NCBI GenBank assembly: GCA_947446885.1
Contig: CANFHZ010000010.1
Span: 1-42,852, forward strand
Source of the DNA: Comamonadaceae bacterium
GTDB lineage: Bacteria; Pseudomonadota; Gammaproteobacteria; Burkholderiales; Burkholderiaceae_C
Reading direction: 5' to 3'
DNA: 42,852 nucleotides
Of the stretch, positions 34,504-42,240 are shown piece after piece (position 1 is the first letter of the stretch; every line of letters begins with the position of its first letter). Under the pieces are notes generated by a model that was given only the letters and a program-made list of their open reading frames with translations, did not search any database and had not been told where the DNA came from. A program made the translations under genes and the position numbers.

Positions 34504-34558
34504 CTGGGTCGAGCTGGCGCGCCGGTGGCTAGCGGCACCGCAAGGGCACGCGCGCTGA
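34504..34558 (+). pseudogene. Duplicated 3'-end fragment of the M20 amidohydrolase gene
   Basis: The 55 bp at 34504-34558 match the end of the intact M20 gene (30991-31039): the first 43 bp align with three mismatches. A six-base insertion follows and both copies then end CGCTGA. In frame it reads WVELARRWLAAPQGHAR and stops. Nothing before 34504 matches the gene, so this is a truncated relic of a second copy or a recombination scar. Confidence 0.8.
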
Positions 34559-34561
34559 AGG

Positions 34562-35797
34562 TCAGCCCTTAAGCGGAGGTTGTACCCAGCCAGGCACATT
34601 GACGGTGTAGCGCGTGGCCTTGCCCACGCCTTCTACGCGAATCAAACCATTGGCAAGCAGATTGGCCAGGTCACGCGTGGCGGTGGCTTTGGAGGTGCTT
34701 GTGATCTTGGCGTACTTGTCGCTGCTCATGCCGCCCAGGAATCCGCCGCCCGAGCCTACATGCCCGGCTTCGAGCAGGCGCTCCAGCACCTTGCGTTGGC
34801 GCTCATTGGTTTGGCACTGCGCCGCCCGCAGCCGGAACTGCGCTTTGTCAGCAGCGTCCCGCACCACGGCCTGGCTGGCAATGCAGGCGCGCGTAAACGT
34901 CTGCACAAACCACAACACCCACGGTGTTACGTCAATTGCGCTTGCTTCGGGCGCAATGCCGCGCAAGCGCTGTGCGTAGTTCAACGCGTCGTAGTACGCG
35001 GCGCGGGACTTGAGCATCTGGTGCGCCATGCCATACACGCGCACCAGCGCCGGGTTAGCTTGTGGGTCTTGCGCATGCATTTCCTGGGCCAGCGCCATGT
35101 CTGCCAAAGCGCGGCCCAGGCGGCCATTACCGTCTTCAAACGGGTGGATGGACTCAAACCACAGATGCACCAGCGCCGCGCGGGCAATGCCATTCACGGC
35201 GGAAACATCCGCCGCAGGGCCCGTACTTTCAAACCATGCCAACAAGCGAGTCATCTCCACAGTGACCTGCGCTGAAGGCGGCGCCTCGTAATGCACCACC
35301 TCACGCCCCAGCGCGCCGCTCACGATCTGCATGGCATCGGCATGGCCGCGCACGCGCCCCACCGCGATGCGTGCGATGCCCGATGTGCCCCCAGGAAACA
35401 GCGCCGACTGCCAACGGCACAGCCGGTCCAGGTTCAGCGCAGCAGCGTGGTTGGAAAGCGCATCGCCCATCACCTGCACCAGGCCGTCGACCGACCGGTC
35501 CGCGCCCGGTGCATCCGACAGACTAAGCCGGTGCGCGACGGACGACCGCAAGGATTCGAGGTTGAGCTGTTCGCCCTCAATGGCCGCAGTGGCCAGCGCC
35601 TCTTGTACCCACAGGTCGCGCTGCACGGCGTTGGCCTGATCCAGCCCGATGGCGCCCAGCAGCCCGAGCAAGCGACCCTGCTCCAGTCGCGCCTGGTCCA
35701 GGGCGGGGGCCAGTGCAACCGTGTCAAACGTGAGCTGCGGCCAGGCGGTGTGTTGCCAGATGTAGCGGGGCGTTTGGGGCGGGTGAACAGTAGGCAT
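34562..35797 (-). CDS. Fic-domain protein with N-terminal inhibitory motif (DUF4172-type)
   Basis: 411 residues. The Fic active site is HPFEDGNGR (218-226), which transfers AMP or another nucleotide group to target proteins. An N-terminal domain (about 10-95, opening YIWQHTAWPQLTFD) is of the DUF4172 type. It contains T70-AAI-EG75, a fit to the [S/T]xxxE[G/N] inhibitory helix of class II Fic proteins, so the enzyme is probably autoinhibited. The last 80 residues look like a winged helix (SSDKYAKITSTSKATATRDL). The gene is 57 bp downstream of the small ORF and ATPase on the same strand. Targets are unknown; higher GC than the ATPase gene suggests a separate origin. Confidence 0.88.
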   Translation of the reverse strand: MPTVHPPQTPRYIWQHTAWPQLTFDTVALAPALDQARLEQGRLLGLLGAIGLDQANAVQRDLWVQEALATAAIEGEQLNLESLRSSVAHRLSLSDAPGADRSVDGLVQVMGDALSNHAAALNLDRLCRWQSALFPGGTSGIARIAVGRVRGHADAMQIVSGALGREVVHYEAPPSAQVTVEMTRLLAWFESTGPAADVSAVNGIARAALVHLWFESIHPFEDGNGRLGRALADMALAQEMHAQDPQANPALVRVYGMAHQMLKSRAAYYDALNYAQRLRGIAPEASAIDVTPWVLWFVQTFTRACIASQAVVRDAADKAQFRLRAAQCQTNERQRKVLERLLEAGHVGSGGGFLGGMSSDKYAKITSTSKATATRDLANLLANGLIRVEGVGKATRYTVNVPGWVQPPLKG

Positions 35798-35854
35798 AAG
35801 CCGAAGTATAGATAATACGGATCAAAATATGAGTCGCATTTGCAAAAACATGGC

Positions 35855-35974
35855 TCATTCGGCGTCGGAAAGTCCCGCATAGTCGATGGCATCGATGGCC
35901 TTTTTGAAGCTACTGTGTGCTTGGTCGTGGTTTTTCGCGAATGCGGTTTTAATGGTATCGAGGCTGGCTGACAT
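35855..35974 (-). CDS. Small 39-residue ORF between the ATPase and Fic genes
   Basis: ATG at 35974, stop TGA at 35855. It encodes a 39-residue peptide that opens MSASLDTIKTAFAKNHDQAH and ends in DYAGLSDAE. The peptide is predicted to be one amphipathic helix with basic N-terminal and acidic C-terminal halves. GAG lies five bases before the ATG, and the gene starts 18 bp after the ATPase stop. No family was recognised. It could be a small partner, an antitoxin-like regulator or a chance ORF. Confidence 0.45.
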   Translation of the reverse strand: MSASLDTIKTAFAKNHDQAHSSFKKAIDAIDYAGLSDAE

Positions 35975-35992
35975 TTGATCTCGATTGTTTCG

Positions 35993-37333
35993 CTATTGTC
36001 TTTTCGTGGTTATGCGATTGATCGTTATCTTGATCTCGCTGCCCGTATCCGAATTAATCTTCGCTGTGAGTAAGCGTAGAAGGGTCTGTTCGAAGTCGCT
36101 TTGCGAATTGGCTGACGAAGGCGTGCTCCGCTTTTGAAACTGCGCCAAAGCATACGCTCTATAAATTGGGTCAGAAAATGAATAAAGCCCCGAATTTGAG
36201 TCGTACCGTAAGATTCCGCCGTATTCTAAAGTGCACAATTTCGGCAACAGGTATTTTAGATTGGCTTCAGGATATTTCGTTTCGGCCCGCCTTATTCTGT
36301 TGTATATATCTGTTCTAGCTGCTCCACCTTCCGCTAGCGCGCTAACAGCTTCCAAAATTAGGCTTGCATTTTCGTATTGTGTTTTACGTCGTACCTTCAA
36401 TGCCTTATCAAATGCACTCTTAATACTGTCGGAGGCTTCATCCACATAAGTTTTTATGGCATGCTCGCAGTGCTCCTGAGTAAGAATAACGGGAGCCCCC
36501 CCCGCAGTCTCTGTAAGTCCCGCAGCGTTACACATATTGAGGCAAAGATGATGGCAAACGGAAGCCAACCCGTTGGAATGACGGACAACAAGACGCTTTA
36601 TTTCTGGGTTAAATTGCACGTTCAGTGCTGACTCACCTTTGAGAATAATTGAGGCTATCTCAGCCTCGGTCATTAAGGCAACATGAACTTCAGCAACGCG
36701 GTTACGCATTTCATGATCGTAATCAACCACTTGCCGTGCAGTATCTACAGCTCCGAGTGCGATAATTTTCAGTTCCGGATATTCATCTGACAAATCCATG
36801 AATACTTTCATAAGCTGGGAAAGCTGCGCCTTCTCCGTCTCATCGATTTTATGAAAGTCCTCTAAAACCCAGCATGCTTGTTGAGCGCCAAGAAACCGGC
36901 CTAACGCTTGAGCAGTTAACTGAGGTGGCAAGAGTCGCGTGTGCTTCTCGCTTTTATCAGTTGCCGAATTTAAGGAAATATTCGCCTGAATTGCGTTGTA
37001 AGATGCACCTATATCCACGCCAGAAGAGGTTTTAATAACGGCCTGTTTTTCCAGGGTATAAAAGGGGGATAACTGATCAAAAGCGTCGAGCAGAAGCTGT
37101 TCAAATTTCAGGCCTTTCATACACCTTGTAGTTATATGCCGTTCGTATAGCTGGGTGAGCTTATTTGCTAAAAGGGTAGTTTTTCCAGTGCCTGAGTGTC
37201 CGTAGACCACAATTTGCTTGCCGGGTGTAGTAAGCGAATTTACGAGCTTATTATTCACTGAATCGCGTTCGACAAAAGCTATACGTGCAGGTTTTGTTGG
37301 TGTAAATACATCTCGAGTTTGCGAAATTTCCAT
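35993..37333 (-). CDS. AAA+ ATPase (STAND/Orc-like) of unknown function
   Basis: 446 residues. Walker A is GHSGTGKTT (45-53), Walker B CWVLEDFHK (154-162), a sensor-like strand is IIALGAVDTARQ (190-201), and an arginine-finger candidate lies in HEMRNRV (207-213). Residues about 320-400 form a winged helix, as in Orc/Cdc6- and STAND-type ATPases. No nuclease, TIR, protease or membrane effector is fused, so an effector would have to be another gene: the 39-residue ORF or Fic protein downstream are the nearest. The gene is clearly poorer in GC than its neighbours and has no Shine-Dalgarno sequence, which points to horizontal acquisition. The family could not be named. Confidence 0.7.
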   Translation of the reverse strand: MEISQTRDVFTPTKPARIAFVERDSVNNKLVNSLTTPGKQIVVYGHSGTGKTTLLANKLTQLYERHITTRCMKGLKFEQLLLDAFDQLSPFYTLEKQAVIKTSSGVDIGASYNAIQANISLNSATDKSEKHTRLLPPQLTAQALGRFLGAQQACWVLEDFHKIDETEKAQLSQLMKVFMDLSDEYPELKIIALGAVDTARQVVDYDHEMRNRVAEVHVALMTEAEIASIILKGESALNVQFNPEIKRLVVRHSNGLASVCHHLCLNMCNAAGLTETAGGAPVILTQEHCEHAIKTYVDEASDSIKSAFDKALKVRRKTQYENASLILEAVSALAEGGAARTDIYNRIRRAETKYPEANLKYLLPKLCTLEYGGILRYDSNSGLYSFSDPIYRAYALAQFQKRSTPSSANSQSDFEQTLLRLLTAKINSDTGSEIKITINRITTKRQ

Positions 37334-37376
37334 AAAATTTTTAAAAATTTATAAATTGACGACACATAAAATGTGT
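37334..37376. promoter_or_regulatory. AT-rich palindrome and inverted repeat upstream of the ATPase
   Basis: AAATTTTTAAAAATTT (37335-37350) is a perfect 16-bp palindrome directly before the ATPase start, and ACACAT-AAA-ATGTGT (37362-37376) is a second small inverted repeat. The ATPase leader is almost purely A/T. These are candidate promoter and operator elements. Confidence 0.4.
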
Positions 37377-37418
37377 GTGGTTGAAATTCAAGTCGATCAG
37401 ATCCTGCCACAACAGTAA

Positions 37419-37481
37419 CTGACCCCTATCCTCCCTTCTTAAATTTGGCACGACAACCGCAACAGCAGGCTTTGGGGTCAG
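37419..37481. repeat. Inverted CTGACCCC / GGGGTCAG pair
   Basis: CTGACCCC (37419-37426) and GGGGTCAG (37474-37481) are exact 8-bp inverted repeats 47 bp apart, in non-coding DNA between the ATPase promoter and gene relics. They could be ends of a small degenerate element; no transposase is present. Confidence 0.3.
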
Positions 37482-37522
37482 GTGCTCCAATAATGTCTTT
37501 GGACGCATTGATTCATTACCCG

Positions 37523-37858
37523 TTACCTGAACGCTCCGCCGCCACACGCACCAATAACCAGCCTCTTCGCAGCTCTGGTCGCAGCCACCCATAACACCCG
37601 CGCCTCATCCTGCCAATACTCGCCAGCCGCTGCAGTCTTTGTGCATTTGCAGCAGCTCCACTTGTTCGCGGCTGGACTCGGCGCACAGGATGAGGCCGAT
37701 GGGCGCTTCCTCGCGCGGCCTGAAGCGGCGCAGGTTTTTGGCTTAAAAGCCCCGGCCAGGCGCTGACTGTTGTCAAACGCCGATGTACCCATCCCCGGAA
37801 TCAATGTCGCCATGTATGCAATGCCGCCCCTGTAAGCCCGCAGGGTCAATTGACCCAT
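37523..37858 (-). pseudogene. Mosaic of gene relics (helicase-like and DUF1016/YhcG-like pieces)
   Basis: Three short minus-strand segments resemble pieces of known families but are too short and are in different frames. From about 37815 in one frame, MATLIPGMGTSAF is like the opening of NERD-domain helicases. In the next frame, 37741-37636, KNLRRFRPREEAPIGLILCA and onward EQVELLQM is like the C-terminal part of DUF1016 (YhcG) nucleases, ending at a stop near 37607. In the first frame again, 37525-37614, DEARVLWVAATRAAKRLVI is like the last helicase motif of UvrD proteins. Together they indicate decayed accessory genes. Confidence 0.45.
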
Positions 37859-37905
37859 GTGCGGATAGCGTCATCATATCCAACAAGCGTTGTACGAATC
37901 CGGCC

Positions 37906-40900
37906 TTAGTCGTAAGCAATCACGGCCCGCCCGGCATCCGCCTGCGCCCGCCACAGCGCCAGGGCCGCGTCGCTGGGGTAGAAGCGGAAGGCCTCGTCCA
38001 GCGCCAACTCGGCCTGTGCGCCCTGCAACGCTGGTTGATCGGCGGGGGCCGAACGCACCAGCGCCAAACGTACCGCCAGGCCACGCCGCACCTCGCCTTG
38101 CTCGGTGCTCTCGGTTTGCGCGGGAAATTCGCGCAGCACCCGGGCCACATCGGGGGCCTGGCCATTCACGGCCACGCGCAGGTACTTGCCAAAACGGCAG
38201 CGCGCCTGCTCCAGATCCCACAGCTGGGTGATGGTGAACTGCATGCCACCCGAGAAGCGGTCGGGCTGCGCCTTGCCCATGGCGATCACCAGGGTGTCAT
38301 CTTTGAGCAGATTTTTGTAAGCGTTGAGCAGTTTTTCGTCCGCGCGCGCCTCGATGCTGCCCGAGCCATCGTCCAACTTGAACAGCGCCAACCTGCCGCG
38401 TGCGCCGTTGATCACGCGCAGCTCGTTGATGATGCCGGCCAGCAACTGCGGCTCGCGGGTGTCGAGCAATTCTTCGATGGGTCGTTTGGCGAAGCGGCGC
38501 ACTTCCTGGGCCACCTCGTCAAACAGGTGGCCTGAGAGGTAGAAACCAATCGCCGTCTTTTCCTGGGTGAGGCGCTCCTTCACGCCCCACGGCAGGGCGG
38601 GCACCAGATCGGGCTCCTGGGTGCTGGAGCCGTGGTCGTCGTCGCCCATATCAAACAGGCCGACCTGCTGCGCGTTGGCCACACTAGCCGCAGAAAATTC
38701 AAAGGCACGGTCCACCGAGGCCAGCAGCGAGGCCCGGTTGCGCTCCAGGGTGTCAAAGGCCCCGGCTTTGATCAGGGCCTCCAGGCAACGCTTGTTCATG
38801 CGGCTGCGGTCCACGCGGCGGGCGAAGTCGAACAGGCTGGTAAACGGCCCGGTGTCAGAACTCGGGCCAGCGCCATTGCGGGCGGCGACGATGGCCTCAA
38901 TGGCCTGCTCGCCCGTGCCTTTGATGGCGCCCAGACCGTAGCGGATTTGGCGCTTGGAAATCGGCTCAAAACGGTAGCTTCCCCGGTTGATGTCCGGCGG
39001 TTCGAAGCTGATCTCAAAGCGCTGCGCGTCCTCGAACAAGACCTTGAGTTTGTCGGTGTTGTCCATCTCCACTGTCATGTTGGCGCAGAAGAACTCGGCG
39101 GTGTAATGCACTTTGATCCAGGCCGTGTGGTAGGCCAGGAGCGAATAGGCAGCGGCATGCGACTTGTTAAAGCCATAGCCCGCAAACTTTTCCATCAAAT
39201 CGAAGACCTCGTCGGCTTTGGCCTCGGTGATGTCGTTTTTGGCGGCACCGGCGCGGAAGATGGCGCGGTGTTCGGCCATTTCTTCGGCCTTTTTCTTGCC
39301 CATGGCGCGGCGCAGCATGTCGGCACCGCCCAGGGAATAGCCGCCCAGAATCTGCGCGGTCTGCATCACCTGTTCCTGGTACACCATGATGCCGTAGGTC
39401 TCGGACAGCATCTCGGCCACCAGCGGGTGCGGGTATTCAATTGGCTCGCGTCCGTGCTTGCGCGCCACAAAGCTGGGAATCAGGTCCATGGGGCCGGGGC
39501 GGTACAGGGCGTTCAGGGCAATCAGGTCTTCCAGCCGGGTGGGTTTGGCGTCGCGCAGCATGCCTTGCATGCCGCGGCTCTCAAACTGGAACACGGCCTC
39601 GGTCTTGCCCTGCGCAAACAGGCGGTAAACCTGCGCATCGTCCAGCGGCAGCGTCTCATACGAGAAGCCTTCCTGCCCGGGGTGGCGGCTGGCAATCATC
39701 GCGCGGGCCAGCTCCAAAATGGTCAGCGTCGCCAGGCCCAAAAAGTCGAACTTGACCAGCCCGATGGATTCCACATCGTCCTTGTCAAACTGGCTCACCG
39801 CCGATTCGCTGCCCGGTTGCTGGTAGAGCGGACAAAAGTCGGTGAGCTTTCCCGGCGCGATCAGCACGCCCCCGGCGTGCATGCCCACGTTGCGGGTCAT
39901 GCCCTCGAGCTTGCGCGCCAGCTCCAGCAGGGTTTTGACGTCCTCTTCTTTGGCTTCGCGCTCGGCGAGCAGCGGCTCTTCCAGCAGCGCGTAAGCGGTC
40001 TTGTCACCGCGCTTGGCACCGGGTGGCGGCAGTTGCAGGCTCACGCTCATGCCGGGCTTGTTGGGAATGAGCTTGCTGATGCCGTCGCAAAAGGTGTAGC
40101 TCAGGTCCAGCACCCGGCCCACATCGCGTACCGCCGCACGCGCAGCCATGGTGCCAAAGGTGACGATCTGGCTAACCGCCTCTTTGCCGTATTTGTCCTT
40201 GACGTAATCGATCACCAGATTGCGGTTGGTCTGGCAGAAGTCGATGTCAAAGTCGGGCATGGACACCCGCTCGGGGTTCAAAAAACGCTCGAACAGCAAG
40301 TTGTATTGCAGCGGGTCCAGGTCGGTGATCTTGAGGGCGTAGGCCACTAGCGAGCCCGCGCCGGAACCGCGTCCGGGCCCGACCGGGCAGCCGTTGGACT
40401 TGGCCCAGTTGATGAAGTCGCCCACGATCAAAAAGTATCCGGGGAAGCCCATCTTGACGATGGTGGCGATTTCAAACTCCAGGCGCTCCTCGTAGCGTGG
40501 GCGCTGCGCTTCACGCAGTGCGGCATCGGGGTAGAGCAGCGCCAGGCGCTCATGCAGACCCTGGTGGGAGGCGTAGCGGAAATAGGCCTCGGGCGTCATG
40601 CGCTCCCCGTCGACCAGCGGCGTGGGGAACTCCGGTAACTGCGGCTTGCCCAGCACCAGGCTCAGGTTGCAGCGCTTGGCGATCTCCAGCGTATTGCTGA
40701 TGGCCGACGGAATGTCTTCAAACAGCGCGAGCATGTCTGCCGTGGATTTGAAATACTGCTCGCGCGTAAACCGGCGTACGCGACGGGGGTTTGCGAGCAG
40801 CTCGCCGTCGGCGATGCAGACCCGCGCCTCGTGCGCCTCAAAGTCCTCAGCGGCCATGAATTGCACCGGCTGGGTGGCCACCACCGGCAGTTTCATGCGT

Positions 40901-41460
40901 GCAGCCAAAGCGACTGCAGCAGCCACATGGGCCTCATCGTCAGGCCGTCCGGCGCGTTGCAGCTCCAGATAAAAACGGTGGGCAAAAATGCCTGCCAGTT
41001 GCAAGGCCAATTCGTGTGCGCGGACGGTGTCGCCCTGCACCAGCGCCTGCCCGACCGGCCCGGCCTGCGCACCGGAGAGCGCAATCAAACCCTCATGCAG
41101 CTCGGCCAGCCAGGCCAGACTGGCCACGGCCTGCGGCCGGCCGGGGTTGCGCGTGAAGCAGCGCGCAAGCAACTCCGACAGGTTCAGATAACCCTGCTTG
41201 TTTTGCACCAGCAAAACAATGCGCGAGGTGGCAGCCGGGTCGCTGCCCATGCCCTCCAGCAGCAGCTCCGCACCAATGATGGGCTTGACGCCGCGTGCCC
41301 GCGCTTCGCGGTAGAACTTGACCGTGCCAAAGAGGTTGTTCAGGTCGGTGATGGCCAGTGCCGGCTGCCCATTGGCGGCGGCGGCTTGCACGACTTCATC
41401 GATGCGGGTGGTGCCGTCGACGACGGAAAATTCGGTGTGCAGGCGCAGATGGCAAAACAT
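37906..41460 (-). CDS. dnaE: DNA polymerase III subunit alpha
   Basis: 1184 residues, the catalytic subunit of the replicative polymerase. The N-terminal PHP domain (HLRLHTEFSVVDGTTRIDEVV, about 4-24), the catalytic acidic motif PDFDIDF (about 400-406), the VGPGRGSGAGSLVAY segment before it, and C-terminal helix-hairpin-helix (YGLGAIKGTGEQAIEAI), OB-fold and tau-binding parts are all present in order. Length is standard for DnaE1. It is divergent from trhO with 38 bp between starts. The nearest downstream DNA is the relic patch. Confidence 0.97.
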   Translation of the reverse strand: MFCHLRLHTEFSVVDGTTRIDEVVQAAAANGQPALAITDLNNLFGTVKFYREARARGVKPIIGAELLLEGMGSDPAATSRIVLLVQNKQGYLNLSELLARCFTRNPGRPQAVASLAWLAELHEGLIALSGAQAGPVGQALVQGDTVRAHELALQLAGIFAHRFYLELQRAGRPDDEAHVAAAVALAARMKLPVVATQPVQFMAAEDFEAHEARVCIADGELLANPRRVRRFTREQYFKSTADMLALFEDIPSAISNTLEIAKRCNLSLVLGKPQLPEFPTPLVDGERMTPEAYFRYASHQGLHERLALLYPDAALREAQRPRYEERLEFEIATIVKMGFPGYFLIVGDFINWAKSNGCPVGPGRGSGAGSLVAYALKITDLDPLQYNLLFERFLNPERVSMPDFDIDFCQTNRNLVIDYVKDKYGKEAVSQIVTFGTMAARAAVRDVGRVLDLSYTFCDGISKLIPNKPGMSVSLQLPPPGAKRGDKTAYALLEEPLLAEREAKEEDVKTLLELARKLEGMTRNVGMHAGGVLIAPGKLTDFCPLYQQPGSESAVSQFDKDDVESIGLVKFDFLGLATLTILELARAMIASRHPGQEGFSYETLPLDDAQVYRLFAQGKTEAVFQFESRGMQGMLRDAKPTRLEDLIALNALYRPGPMDLIPSFVARKHGREPIEYPHPLVAEMLSETYGIMVYQEQVMQTAQILGGYSLGGADMLRRAMGKKKAEEMAEHRAIFRAGAAKNDITEAKADEVFDLMEKFAGYGFNKSHAAAYSLLAYHTAWIKVHYTAEFFCANMTVEMDNTDKLKVLFEDAQRFEISFEPPDINRGSYRFEPISKRQIRYGLGAIKGTGEQAIEAIVAARNGAGPSSDTGPFTSLFDFARRVDRSRMNKRCLEALIKAGAFDTLERNRASLLASVDRAFEFSAASVANAQQVGLFDMGDDDHGSSTQEPDLVPALPWGVKERLTQEKTAIGFYLSGHLFDEVAQEVRRFAKRPIEELLDTREPQLLAGIINELRVINGARGRLALFKLDDGSGSIEARADEKLLNAYKNLLKDDTLVIAMGKAQPDRFSGGMQFTITQLWDLEQARCRFGKYLRVAVNGQAPDVARVLREFPAQTESTEQGEVRRGLAVRLALVRSAPADQPALQGAQAELALDEAFRFYPSDAALALWRAQADAGRAVIAYD

Positions 41461-41498
41461 GCGGGCATTGTAGGTAGGCGGCCCGTAAAATCCTTGGC

Positions 41499-42239
41499 GT
41501 GAACCCCGTGCTCAATATCTCTGCCTACAAATTCATCAACCTGGACGATGCGCCTGCACTGCGGACCAGCTTGCACCAGCAGGCCAGTGTCTTGGAACTC
41601 AAGGGCACGGTGCTCTTGGCCGAAGAAGGCATCAACTTATTTCTGGCAGGCGCAGCCGACGCCGTGCGCCAGTTTGTGGCGCAACTGCAAGCGGATGCAC
41701 GGTTCGACGACCTGAACCCCAAGGAGAGTTGGTCCAGCAGCCAACCTTTCAAAAAATTGCTGGTCAAGGTCAAGCGCGAAATCATCCGCATGAACCACCC
41801 GGCTATCCAGCCCGCCAAGGGCCGGGCGCCTGCCGTGAGTGCGGCCACAGTGCGACGCTGGCTCGAAGCCGGCCAGGACGACCAAGGCCGCCCGGTGGTG
41901 ACCCTGGACACCCGCAATGCCTTTGAGGTGGACGAGGGCACGTTCACCGGCGCGATCGACTGGCGCATCGACAAATTCAGCGATTTCCCCGAGGCCTTGC
42001 GCGCCCACAAAAGCGCTTTGCAGGACAAGACCGTGGTGAGCTTTTGCACGGGCGGCATCCGCTGCGAAAAAGCCGCCATCCTGATGCGCGAAGAAGGGCT
42101 GGAGCACGTCTACCAGTTGGACGGCGGCATCCTCAAATACTTTGAAGAAACCGACGGCAAACACTACAGCGGTGCCTGCTTTGTGTTTGACGAGCGCCGC
42201 GCCGTCGGGCCCGATCTGGCGGTGGCACCGCTGCGCTGA
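41499..42239 (+). CDS. trhO: tRNA uridine(34) hydroxylase TrhO (YceA/UPF0176)
   Basis: 246 residues: an N-terminal domain (VLNISAYKFINLDDAPALRTSL) and a rhodanese domain (about 110-220) with the cysteine motif FCTGGIRCEKA (C183, C189). TrhO hydroxylates U34 of some tRNAs toward 5-hydroxyuridine. Translation starts at a GTG (41499). A TAAAAT box at 41486-41491 lies so close to it that the transcript may have almost no leader. The gene is shorter than E. coli YceA, lacking part of its C-terminal extension. Confidence 0.9.
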   Translation: MNPVLNISAYKFINLDDAPALRTSLHQQASVLELKGTVLLAEEGINLFLAGAADAVRQFVAQLQADARFDDLNPKESWSSSQPFKKLLVKVKREIIRMNHPAIQPAKGRAPAVSAATVRRWLEAGQDDQGRPVVTLDTRNAFEVDEGTFTGAIDWRIDKFSDFPEALRAHKSALQDKTVVSFCTGGIRCEKAAILMREEGLEHVYQLDGGILKYFEETDGKHYSGACFVFDERRAVGPDLAVAPLR

Positions 42240-42240
42240 A

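Noticed and set aside
38632-40350. Long plus-strand open frame (572 codons) inside dnaE
   Set aside because: It is the antisense shadow of a certain dnaE coding region in high-GC DNA; no family motif was seen.
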